Part shown: positions 8,620-16,015 of the stretch, piece after piece
Layout: each line of letters begins with the position of its first letter
How positions within the stretch are numbered: position 1 is the stretch's first letter
NCBI RefSeq assembly: GCF_014643915.1
Contig: NZ_BMKE01000015.1
Span: 1-64,000, forward strand
Direction: 5' to 3'
Source: Oceanisphaera marina
Lineage (GTDB): Bacteria > Pseudomonadota > Gammaproteobacteria > Enterobacterales > Aeromonadaceae
DNA length: 64,000 nucleotides
Notes under the pieces: generated by a model
Database searches by the model: none
Told to the model about the DNA's origin: nothing
The model's input: only the letters and a program-made list of their open reading frames with translations
Position numbers and translations under genes: made by a program

Positions 8620-8982
8620 TTATAGCTCCCCGAAGGGGCGCTGCTGAAGGTCTCGGCTGATTGTCCAGCTGCCATTTTTAAGCTGGCAGGCGATGTGCTG
8701 TTGGGTGTTGCCGTTAGGCTGGCTTACCTGCAGTTGGCGGCAGGTGCGGCCGCTGGCGGCAAAGTAGGCTTGCTCGGCCATTACCTGAACGTTGGGGCCC
8801 CAGGGGCTGGTGGCGAGCACCGTAGCAGTGGCAGTGCTGGTGTTGAGATATTGGGTAAGCGCTACATTATCTATTGCAGGCTGCGAACCTAGGTTGTTCT
8901 GTTGCTGGTTAGCACAACCACTGGCCGCCATTATGCTGAAGGTAAACAGGCAGACAAGTATCTTGTTTCTGGATAACTGCAT
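8620..8982 (-). CDS. Small lipoprotein, first gene after the ops element
   Basis: A 120-aa predicted lipoprotein. The internal ATG chosen here starts a type II signal (MQLSRNKILVCLFTFSIMA) ending in lipobox ASGC; the upstream in-frame ATG would add 14 residues before it. The mature part has two cysteines (GRTCRQLQV and HIACQLKNG) that could form a disulfide. It looks like short outer-membrane lipoproteins found at the start of capsule or exopolysaccharide loci, but I do not know its function. The last codons run into a dispersed repeat (stop at 8620), so the C-terminus may be repeat-derived. Confidence 0.7.
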   Translation of the reverse strand: MQLSRNKILVCLFTFSIMAASGCANQQQNNLGSQPAIDNVALTQYLNTSTATATVLATSPWGPNVQVMAEQAYFAASGRTCRQLQVSQPNGNTQQHIACQLKNGSWTISRDLQQRPFGEL

Positions 8983-9164
8983 GGAATAATACGCTCTGTC
9001 GTTTTTTATGTAAATTGCAGGCAATTCAGTTGAATTAAAGAAGCATTCAAGCGGCGGTCATTAAATAGGGTATTTACTTTCACTTGAAGCATATTTTGTG
9101 CGGTAGTGACGCACAACGAAAAGTTAACATTTATTGATTGTTAACTCTTATTATTATAAAAAGA

Positions 9165-9193
9165 CACGCTACCGCCCTTAGGTTACAGCTCCC
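9165..9193 (-). promoter_or_regulatory. JUMPstart / ops element (RfaH recruitment)
   Basis: On the minus strand 9176-9165 reads GGCGGTAGCGTG, identical to the ops core, and the preceding bases (9193-9177) read GGGAGCTGTAACCTAAG, closely matching the JUMPstart upstream part. It lies 183 nt before the lipoprotein start, in the leader of the capsule operon. In enterics this sequence pauses RNA polymerase and recruits RfaH to suppress termination in long surface-polysaccharide operons. No rfaH gene is in the window. Confidence 0.85.
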
Positions 9194-9390
9194 AATTCGC
9201 TGGTATAACTCTGGAAGTATTACGACTTTTGCAAATTGCAAGGCGTAAGTTTTAAAAAAATCGCGTAATAATAGCACTTCACTGTTATAGGTGCGACTGC
9301 CAGTAGTTTGATTGCGTGATTAATAACCAATGCTTCGGAGGTCGATGGTATCAAGCCGTTAGCTGCAGGTTTAAGTTAAAACCTGAAACC
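9194..9390. promoter_or_regulatory. Probable promoter region of the capsule operon
   Basis: An A+T-rich, gene-free stretch upstream of the ops element. Several TATAAT-like hexamers exist (TTATAC, TAATAC on the minus strand) but none has a well-spaced -35 box, so I cannot place the start site. Confidence 0.4.
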
Positions 9391-9391
9391 G

Positions 9392-9545
9392 TTTTTGCCA
9401 CGGAATCCACGGAATCCACGGAAAAATTAAGGTGGGATAAGAGCGAAAAGTGACAAAGAATTTTATCGGTAAGGTCTTGGCCTGATGCCAGGCCCTTTGG
9501 ATTTTGGTTTTCTTCTGTGGGTTCCGTGTTCTTCCGTGGCGAAAA
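9392..9545. repeat. Inverted-repeat element E1 (MITE-like, TTTTTGCCACGGAA ends)
   Basis: A 154-bp element with imperfect inverted ends, TTTTTGCCACGGAATCCACGG on the left and the reverse pattern TTCCGTGTTCTTCCGTGGC on the right. It has no coding capacity. Similar elements lie at 11014-11161, 11699-11823 and a half copy at 13288-13326. It sits directly downstream of the kpsS-like gene. Confidence 0.75.
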
Positions 9546-9590
9546 TAGCGCTTGTGCTGTCATCTTTAACTGTCAGCTTGCGGCTGTATT

Positions 9591-10871
9591 TCACGCCACG
9601 TTTTTATCTTGATTATCCATGCTGACCAAACGTGTCGCAGACGCGGGTATGAGCTGTGGTTGTACCTTGATAGCCGGTACCGCTTTTTGTTCCAGGTGTT
9701 GCCATATGTAGTTGCAGGTGCTTTGTGGCTCGCAGTAAAAGCTGCCATTAAGTTGGGTATGCTGCAATAAAAAGGCTCTAAGCTGTTTAAACAAGATGAC
9801 GTCTACCGGGGCGGGGGAGCGCCAGTAGTTGGCTAGCGAGCCTTGGGTGGTGAGGCCCAGAATATCATATAACGCCTTGCCCAGGGTAATGGTAGGCACA
9901 TGATGAAACAGCGCAGACAGGCCTACCGTGCTGTTTACCGTGACCACACCCTTGCAATGGCGGTAAAGGTCGGGCAGCGATAATTCAAAGCCGTAAAATA
10001 CCCGCTGGTTGACGCCTAATTCTGTGGCTTGTTTGTTAATCTGCTCACGATAATGGGTGTAGCCCCTGTCCATGGGGTGGTGCTTGAGAAGCAAGATGTC
10101 ATCTTTTGGCGCGTGGGCTGCAAACGAATCTATTATGTGGGTGATGGATTCCGACACATCGCTAAAATGAGAATGGGTGCGAATTTGAAAGTCGTCGGCA
10201 ACCTGCAAGGGGACCAGATGAATATGACCGGAGTGATGGTCAATCAGCTGCTGTTGCAGTGCTTTGTCTTTGGCAATATGAGTATATTTGGTGTACCAGC
10301 CTTTTAGCCAGGCAAGGCCTTCTTGCCAATAAGGACGATGGCGGTGGTGCACATAGCGACGAAACTGCGGACGACCCAGCTGTAGGTTAAGGTAATAGCG
10401 CATGGCGTAAAAGATGCGCCGCTTGAAATTGGGCTTGATATCCAGCTTGTGTTTTACGTGTTCTGTGCTGCCATTGGGAAGTTGTTCGGCGAGTTTGCCA
10501 AACCAGGTGCTGTGCGCGTTTACACCGTTTTGTTCCAGCGTAATGTAGTGGGGGCGCAAATAGCCTTCTTCAAACGCAAAAAAGCGTATTTTATGAGCAA
10601 GGCAAAATTCTCGTGCCACGGCATGATATTCGCGGCAGTCGCTGTAGCAAAACAGGGTGTCTATGGCGTGGGTGTTGATGTATTCCGACAAATAATGTCG
10701 CCACTCGGGCAGAGAGCCTGTGTAGTCAACCTGGGTGCCGGCACAAGGCCAGCACTTGTCGCCACCATTAAAATGGATTTTATGAACTCTAATGCCCTTG
10801 TCATTCAAAAAATGCGATAGGTGTTGGAAAAAAGGCCCCAGTGGCCCTTGTAGCAGTAATACCGATTGCAT
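9591..10871 (-). CDS. kpsS: KpsS-like capsule biosynthesis protein
   Basis: A 426-aa cytoplasmic protein of the capsule polysaccharide synthesis family that includes KpsS/LipB, which add beta-Kdo to the phosphatidylglycerol anchor of group 2 capsules. Visible family features are the N-terminal VLLLQGPLGPFFQHLSHFL, the acidic FFAFEEGYLRPHYITLE near residue 97, and the C-terminal VTVNSTVGLSALFHHVPTI segment. It reads in the same direction as the kps operon but lies upstream of the ops element and an inverted repeat, so it may be transcribed separately. KpsC, its usual partner, is not in the window. Confidence 0.82.
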   Translation of the reverse strand: MQSVLLLQGPLGPFFQHLSHFLNDKGIRVHKIHFNGGDKCWPCAGTQVDYTGSLPEWRHYLSEYINTHAIDTLFCYSDCREYHAVAREFCLAHKIRFFAFEEGYLRPHYITLEQNGVNAHSTWFGKLAEQLPNGSTEHVKHKLDIKPNFKRRIFYAMRYYLNLQLGRPQFRRYVHHRHRPYWQEGLAWLKGWYTKYTHIAKDKALQQQLIDHHSGHIHLVPLQVADDFQIRTHSHFSDVSESITHIIDSFAAHAPKDDILLLKHHPMDRGYTHYREQINKQATELGVNQRVFYGFELSLPDLYRHCKGVVTVNSTVGLSALFHHVPTITLGKALYDILGLTTQGSLANYWRSPAPVDVILFKQLRAFLLQHTQLNGSFYCEPQSTCNYIWQHLEQKAVPAIKVQPQLIPASATRLVSMDNQDKNVA

Positions 10872-11013
10872 GAGAAGTCCGTATCCGGTGGTTATTTTTA
10901 TGGTGGCGCACTAGGCGCGAATAGTAACAAAAAAGAAAGCGAGAGGCGAAAATAATAGCCCTTCGAGGAGCTTCAATCCGGTAGCTAAAACAAAATCCCA
11001 AGCCACAAGCCTA

Positions 11014-11161
11014 TTTTTGCCACGGAATCCACAGAACCCAAGGAAGAAAGATAAAACCTAGAGCTCGGAAGAGATTGTCTTCTTTTATAGGGTCTTACCC
11101 AAAAAATTCGCTTTTGGGGTTAGCTTTTATTTTTCCGTGGATTCCGTGTTCTTCCGTGGCC
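11014..11161. repeat. Inverted-repeat element E2
   Basis: Second copy of the TTTTTGCCACGGAA element, about 148 bp, with the right end TTCCGTGTTCTTCCGTGGC. It lies in the 363-bp gene-free gap 10872-11234 between the membrane protein gene and kpsS; the rest of that gap shows only a TTGGTCTTTAAAACCTAAAA repeat (about 11170-11190) shared with E3 and an AGCTTATGGC-type repeat near 11210-11245. Confidence 0.72.
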
Positions 11162-11234
11162 GATAAGTCTTTGGTCTTTAAAACCTAAAACCGCGGGGTT
11201 TCTTCTTTACTGCTTACAGCGTATGGCTTCAAGC

Positions 11235-11603
11235 TTATGGCTTTATCTTCAGGCTGTTTTTTATGGTTTGTTTGTGCAGGCCTTTTTGCAGTACCAGGTC
11301 GACCAGGGGTTGTTCGCGTTTGTTGGCGCGTTGGCAGTGGTTCTCTTGAAACTTGTTGGTCAGCCAAATGACAAACTTGGCCCAGTGTTTGTTATCCCGT
11401 TCGCGCCAGGCGTGGGACGATACTGACTCCCAGGCGTAGCCGTTTAATACCGATGCGTTTACAAAATGATCCAGCGCCCGCACGCCGCTGCGGGCACGTT
11501 CTACTCTGCCAACAAAGCCAACGTAGCAAATAATCAGGTAGCCTAATATAGCCAGTGGCACTACGGCACACATCAGCAAAAATCCGGCGAGTCTTTCTTT
11601 CAT
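11235..11603 (-). CDS. Small predicted membrane protein
   Basis: A 122-aa protein with one strongly hydrophobic N-terminal helix (FLLMCAVVPLAILGYLIICYV, residues about 7-27) and a basic, soluble C-terminal part rich in Trp, His and Lys. I recognise no family. An AGAGAAC ribosome site precedes the ATG. Its 3' end falls in a dispersed repeat. It stands between two inverted-repeat elements, and no neighbour suggests a function. Confidence 0.5.
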   Translation of the reverse strand: MKERLAGFLLMCAVVPLAILGYLIICYVGFVGRVERARSGVRALDHFVNASVLNGYAWESVSSHAWRERDNKHWAKFVIWLTNKFQENHCQRANKREQPLVDLVLQKGLHKQTIKNSLKIKP

Positions 11604-11698
11604 TAGTCTTGTTCTCTGTTGTTATATAAATAGGGTTAAGTCGTTCTGGGTAACGGTTGCGGAGAGTCGTTGGTCTTTAAAACCTAAAACTAAGAGCA

Positions 11699-11823
11699 TT
11701 TTTTGCCACGGAATCCACGGAAGAAAACCAAAATATAAAGGGCTTATTCTATGTAAGATCTTACCCCATAAGCTCTGTTTGATGTCTATTTTTCGGTGGG
11801 TTCCGTGTTCTTCCGTGGCAAAG
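11699..11823. repeat. Inverted-repeat element E3
   Basis: Third copy of the TTTTTGCCACGGAA element, 125 bp, placed immediately after the P450 stop codon. Left end TTTTTGCCACGGAATCCACGG, right end TTCCGTGTTCTTCCGTGGC. The left flank shares TTGGTCTTTAAAACCTAAAA with the sequence beside E2. Confidence 0.75.
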
Positions 11824-11836
11824 AGTTTTTCTTCTG

Positions 11837-13255
11837 TTATACGTATGTTTTGTTAATGGGGGTCAGCACTATGCGCATGCCATTTTGCGAGCGAATGGTG
11901 AGTTTGCCTACCGGTTCGGGCACAAAGTCGTCGGCCAGGGCAAAACGATAGTCTTTTAAAATAGTGGCCAGTATCAGGCTGGCTTCTTGCTGGGCAAAGG
12001 CGGCACCTATGCACACTCTTGGCCCTGCGCCAAAGGGCAGGTAGGATTTACTGAGCGGCGTTTTCAGGTTTTTGCTGGTAAAACGACTGGGATCAAATCC
12101 GTTGGGATTGTCCCAAAAATCCTGATGGCGGTGAATAAGCCAGGGCGAGATCATGACCGATGACCCTGCAGGCATGTTTTTGTCGCGCATTTGGGTGGTG
12201 TGGGTGCATTCGCGGGACAAAAACCCTACCGGCGGATAGAGCCGTAATGCCTCGCGAAAGGTGTCACGTACCAAAATCATTTTGCGCAACGCCTGTACGC
12301 TCATGGCTTGGCCTACTTGTTCTGCCAATACGGTTTGTACTTCTTCGCGGGCTTGTTGTTGTACCTCTGGATACAACGCCAGTAAATAGAGTGACCAAGT
12401 TAATGAGCTGGCGGTCGTTTCATGGCCCGCTAAAAACAGCATGGAAATTTGGTCGACTATTTCATTAAAAGAAAAAGGTGCTTGGCTGTCTTCATCAACC
12501 GCTTGTAATAAAGAAGATAAAATATCTTGCTGCTCTGCCACTGCAGCCTGACTTTGTGGGCATCCTGCACGCGCGGCTTGCGCTTGGTTGTAGCGTGGCG
12601 TGACTATCTCTTCTATGGCGCTGCGAATTTCTTTGGCGGCTTTAATACGCTTGCGCTCACTTGCCCCCCTCTGCATAAAGGCCGGTGCCTTAAACATTTT
12701 CAGCAAGGCAAGTTTGGGTGATTCTGCTTGAAAGCGCACAAAGGCGGCAAGAATGCGTTCGGCTTTGTCGGGGGCAAGCTCAGTTGACATTATGGTACGA
12801 AAAATAATGTCGGCAGTTACAAAAGTCATTTCCGGGTCTATGTCTTGACCGGGTTGATGCTGAGTGAGCCGAGTCGACATATCATTAACGGCGGCCTGCA
12901 TTAAACCAAACACTTGCTGTACGCGGGTGTGTTTAAAGGCCGGATCCAGCATGTTGCGCTGTTTTTGCCACTGTTCGCCGTTGGTGGTGAATATGCTTTC
13001 GCCCAGCAGGGGTTCTAGTATCTCGCCCAGCAGTCGGTTTTTAGGGAAGTTGGCAACATCCTGCACCATGACTTTGCGTACCAGATCCGGCTGGTTCACC
13101 ATATACAGCCTGAATCCCGGCAGTTTAAATTCACCCATTTTCATGCGGTAGCTGCGCTCGTACAAGGCATCCAGCCAGGAATGACGTTTTTTGAAAAACA
13201 CCTTCCACAGCGAGGATTTGCTTTTGGCGGGTTTAGGGAAAACTGGGCAGGTCAT
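11837..13255 (-). CDS. Cytochrome P450
   Basis: A 472-aa heme-thiolate monooxygenase without a membrane anchor. The I-helix oxygen-binding motif is LFLAGHETTASSL near residue 270, the K-helix ExxR is FREALRLYPP near residue 340, and the heme loop is LPFGAGPRVCIGAAFAQ near residue 415 with the axial cysteine. This is a complete, apparently active P450, similar in overall motif pattern to bacterial CYP4-like enzymes. No ferredoxin, reductase or pathway gene is adjacent, so the substrate is unknown. The ribosome site AGAGGAT is well placed. A repeat element lies on each side, which could mean acquisition by transfer; this is inference. Confidence 0.93.
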   Translation of the reverse strand: MTCPVFPKPAKSKSSLWKVFFKKRHSWLDALYERSYRMKMGEFKLPGFRLYMVNQPDLVRKVMVQDVANFPKNRLLGEILEPLLGESIFTTNGEQWQKQRNMLDPAFKHTRVQQVFGLMQAAVNDMSTRLTQHQPGQDIDPEMTFVTADIIFRTIMSTELAPDKAERILAAFVRFQAESPKLALLKMFKAPAFMQRGASERKRIKAAKEIRSAIEEIVTPRYNQAQAARAGCPQSQAAVAEQQDILSSLLQAVDEDSQAPFSFNEIVDQISMLFLAGHETTASSLTWSLYLLALYPEVQQQAREEVQTVLAEQVGQAMSVQALRKMILVRDTFREALRLYPPVGFLSRECTHTTQMRDKNMPAGSSVMISPWLIHRHQDFWDNPNGFDPSRFTSKNLKTPLSKSYLPFGAGPRVCIGAAFAQQEASLILATILKDYRFALADDFVPEPVGKLTIRSQNGMRIVLTPINKTYV

Positions 13256-13287
13256 GAAAAATCCTCTTAAAGATAAACACTAAAGAC

Positions 13288-13326
13288 TTTTTTGCCACGG
13301 AATCCACGGAACCCACGGAAAAATAC
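13288..13326. repeat. Half copy of the inverted-repeat element (E4)
   Basis: Only the left end (TTTTTTGCCACGGAATCC...) and a few bases are present; the matching right end is missing. It lies upstream of the P450 gene. Confidence 0.6.
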
Positions 13327-13377
13327 TAAAAGACCATTACGGGCTTTATCATAAACATCACGACACGCTAAATCATA

Positions 13378-13460
13378 TGTAGGGTCGAATTTATTCGACC
13401 AAAATCATGGCACGGCCTTAAAACGGTCGAATACTCTTTGCATAAAATATGGACCCTACA
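13378..13460. repeat. TGTAGGGTC inverted-repeat element
   Basis: Ends TGTAGGGTC (13378-13386) and GACCCTACA (13452-13460) are exact inverted repeats around an 83-bp unit; an internal TCGAATTTATTCGACC forms its own small palindrome. A rearranged relative lies at 14765-14850. Confidence 0.65.
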
Positions 13461-13504
13461 AGAACATGGTGTTTGTCTTTAACTGATCGCTTCTGGCTTA
13501 CCGC

Positions 13505-14728
13505 TTACAGCTCCCTGAAAGGGGCGTTTATATGGTCGACGACGCGTTTGGGGCCAGCGGTGAAAGCAAAGAAATCGTAAGGGCCAGGCTTGTCGGTGGC
13601 CATTAAATATAAAAAATGCATGGTATACCAGGCGCGGCGCAGTTTTTTATATCGGGCGGCATGATACAGGGTAAAAAAGCGTGGCGACAGTAACCGGGGG
13701 CCGGCATGAGGCGCTTTAGTCAGCCCGCAAGAGGTAATGGGGTCGAGTAGCGGAAAGCAGGCTCCATCGGTGGGTGCCGTGTAATCCAGCCAGGTTAAGC
13801 GTGGGTCTTGGCCAAGTTGTTGCAGCTGTGCTCTAAACTGTGTGGCTTTGGGTTGAAAGCTGATCAGCGGTATACATTGGCCCAGGGTGATCAGCACGAC
13901 TCTTTGGTTGGCAAAGTTCTCGTTGCCTGGCTTGTTGCTAGCTTTGTTGTTGGACAAGTGCGTTTGCGGTAAGGCGCTTAATACCTGCGCCAGAGTTGGG
14001 ATGACCATCATGGTGCCTACGCTATGGGCAATAATGACTATTTCATCGTTTTCTGGATTGTTGATGGCGCGGATAATGTGCTCGGCAAACTGTTGGCTGC
14101 GAGTATCCAGCTCGGGAATGGTGCCTTGAGCCCACTTGCCAGAAAAGGCATAAATGCGCTGTAACCAAAATACGGCCAGCTTGCTGCCCACTTTTTTTAC
14201 ACCATGCAGGCTGATCAGCAATATCAGTACAGCAGTTATTAGCGATAACCCATAAGCTGCTACAGAAGGCAAAGCATGACTTGGGGGAAGACTGTGGTAG
14301 GCAATACTCGCGCCCCGGTAAGCCAGCAGACCGCTCACGCTAATCCCTAACAGCAGATAAAGCGCGGGATACAGGCCGGCTATAAGTTGCTGACGCGAGG
14401 CTTTGGCAAACTTTATGACATTGCCATTGGCAATGTAGAGCATAAAAAAACAGTAAAAATCGCTGATGATCTGCCGCCAACCTTTGCCCCAGTGCTGGCG
14501 CACTATGTCGTCCCATCCCAGGTAGTGATACTGAGATTGAGTGTGCGCCGTGCTTAGTTGCCACTGATGATGGTGGCTGCTGTTACGTCGCCTGGCAGAT
14601 ACGTTAATATGCAGCCCATTTACTGGAGCTTGCTGGGCGGCTTGGCTGCGATAAAGTCGGTGATAATGGCTGGCCCCACGGGGGTCGAACCCATGAATAT
14701 AAAATACCTGACGTTGCTTAACGGTCAA
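13505..14728 (-). CDS. Membrane-associated alpha/beta-hydrolase-like protein
   Basis: A 407-aa protein of unknown function. Residues 7-16 (RQVFYIHGFDPRG) look like the first strand and oxyanion loop of an alpha/beta hydrolase. Two or more hydrophobic helices follow between about residues 105 and 170 (YPALYLLLGISVSGLLAY; SLITAVLILLISLHG). Near residue 235 comes VIIAHSVGTMMVIP, a nucleophile-elbow-like HSxG. The C-terminal part may hold the acid and histidine (PHAGPRLLSPRFF). The TTG start has an AGGAA site 7 nt upstream. A lipase or acyltransferase activity on membrane substrates is only a guess from the fold signs. Confidence 0.6.
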   Translation of the reverse strand: MTVKQRQVFYIHGFDPRGASHYHRLYRSQAAQQAPVNGLHINVSARRRNSSHHHQWQLSTAHTQSQYHYLGWDDIVRQHWGKGWRQIISDFYCFFMLYIANGNVIKFAKASRQQLIAGLYPALYLLLGISVSGLLAYRGASIAYHSLPPSHALPSVAAYGLSLITAVLILLISLHGVKKVGSKLAVFWLQRIYAFSGKWAQGTIPELDTRSQQFAEHIIRAINNPENDEIVIIAHSVGTMMVIPTLAQVLSALPQTHLSNNKASNKPGNENFANQRVVLITLGQCIPLISFQPKATQFRAQLQQLGQDPRLTWLDYTAPTDGACFPLLDPITSCGLTKAPHAGPRLLSPRFFTLYHAARYKKLRRAWYTMHFLYLMATDKPGPYDFFAFTAGPKRVVDHINAPFREL

Positions 14729-14764
14729 TCCATTGTTCCTTTCTCATTCACGGTTTTGGCCCAT

Positions 14765-14850
14765 TACTCTTTGCGCAAAACATGGAGCCTACAAAAAACC
14801 AAACACCGGTTTGTAGGATTGATTTCATTCGACCGCTTTAAGGTCGTGCT
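14765..14850. repeat. Rearranged relative of the TGTAGGGTC element
   Basis: The right half (CTCTTTGCGCAAAACATGG then CCTACA, 14767-14792) comes first and a left-half-like segment (TGTAGGATTGATTTCATTCG, from 14811) second, the reverse of the order at 13378-13460. The rest of the 272-bp gap 14729-15000 shows no gene. Confidence 0.5.
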
Positions 14851-15000
14851 TACAGAACAGGCCAGTCGAAGTCTTCAGGTGTTGAAACGGCGATAGAATA
14901 CCTGAAAATGAATGTTGGGGCGAGCTGGTGGATCAAAGTGGCGGCCTCCCGCAAGGGGAGGCATACTGCTATAATACTCAGATGATTTCAGAAGGGCGTT

Positions 15001-15393
15001 ATGCGTATACTATTTGCCCTGCTTGGTGGCATTTCACTGGCATTGGGCGTGATAGGGGCTTTTTTACCCGTGCTGCCGACCACGCCGTTTGTGTTGTTGT
15101 CGGCTTGTTTATTTGGCAAGTCGTCTCCCCGCCTGCATGGCTGGATGGTTAATCACCCCTGGTTTGGCACCATGATCCGCGACTGGCAAACCCACAAGGG
15201 GCTGCGACTCAAGGTACGGCGCCGGGCGCTGTGGATGATGGCGCTCAGTTTTGCCTTTTCTATTTATATTGTGCCCTTGTGGCAGGTAAAAGTCGGGCTG
15301 GTACTGACCTTTATCGTGCTGTTGGTATGGTTTTTACGCTTACCCGTGGTACCCGACCCGTCGGCAGTTGCATTGAAGCAAACTAGGCCCTAA
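15001..15393 (+). CDS. ybaN: DUF454 inner-membrane protein YbaN
   Basis: A 130-aa inner-membrane protein with hydrophobic segments at residues 3-35 (LFALLGGISLALGVIGAFL) and about 75-110. The motif LPVLPTTPFVLLSACLF and the later HPWFGTMIRDW are characteristic of the DUF454/YbaN family. Function is unknown. As in E. coli it is directly upstream of apt and reads the same way. Confidence 0.85.
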   Translation: MRILFALLGGISLALGVIGAFLPVLPTTPFVLLSACLFGKSSPRLHGWMVNHPWFGTMIRDWQTHKGLRLKVRRRALWMMALSFAFSIYIVPLWQVKVGLVLTFIVLLVWFLRLPVVPDPSAVALKQTRP

Positions 15394-15463
15394 GCTAGCC
15401 GCCATTCACCTTTAATTGCCATGCCCGTGTTGTGTCCGGGCCAACCAGGGCTGCCTGTCTATT

Positions 15464-16009
15464 ATGAAACAAGAAACCCTTAAACTGATTGCCGATAGCA
15501 TTACTTCTATTCCCGATTACCCGCAACAAGGGGTTATTTTTCGCGACATTACCAGCCTGGTGGAAAACGCAGAGGCCTTCAAAGCCACGGTTGATGCATT
15601 GGTAGAGCTGTATAAAGATGCCGGGATCAACAAGGTACTGGGCACCGAAGCCCGGGGCTTTATTTTTGGTGCTCCGGTCGCTGCGGCTTTGGGGGTAGGT
15701 TTTATTCCGGCGCGCAAGCCCAACAAGTTGCCACGAGAAGTAATAGAAGTGGCCTACGACCTGGAGTACGGCCAGGACAAGTTGCAAATCCACGTCGATG
15801 CGATAGCACCCGGCGAAAAGATCCTGATTATCGATGATCTGCTGGCCACCGGCGGTACGGTAGAAGCCGCCGTCAAGCTGGTGCGCCGTTGCGGTGGTGA
15901 AGTGCAAGAAGCGGCTTTCGTTGTGGCTCTGCCCGCATTAGGTGGTTTGCAGCGCCTGAATAACATGGGTATTCGCGTGAATAGCCTTGTGCAGTTTGAT
16001 GGTCATTAA
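15464..16009 (+). CDS. apt: Adenine phosphoribosyltransferase
   Basis: A 181-aa purine salvage enzyme converting adenine and PRPP to AMP. The PRPP-binding loop is [13 protein letters not shown] near residue 123, and [10 protein letters not shown] and [11 protein letters not shown] are typical of the family. The ATG giving [13 protein letters not shown] is chosen because the product then matches the usual 180-183 aa; the reading frame is open further upstream from a TTG. No strong ribosome site is visible. dnaX follows 6 nt after its stop. Confidence 0.94.
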   Translation: MKQETLKLIADSITSIPDYPQQGVIFRDITSLVENAEAFKATVDALVELYKDAGINKVLGTEARGFIFGAPVAAALGVGFIPARKPNKLPREVIEVAYDLEYGQDKLQIHVDAIAPGEKILIIDDLLATGGTVEAAVKLVRRCGGEVQEAAFVVALPALGGLQRLNNMGIRVNSLVQFDGH

Positions 16010-16015
16010 TTACCG

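Noticed and set aside
9351-9563. 70-codon ORF over repeat element E1
   Set aside because: Made almost entirely from the inverted repeat and without a ribosome site.
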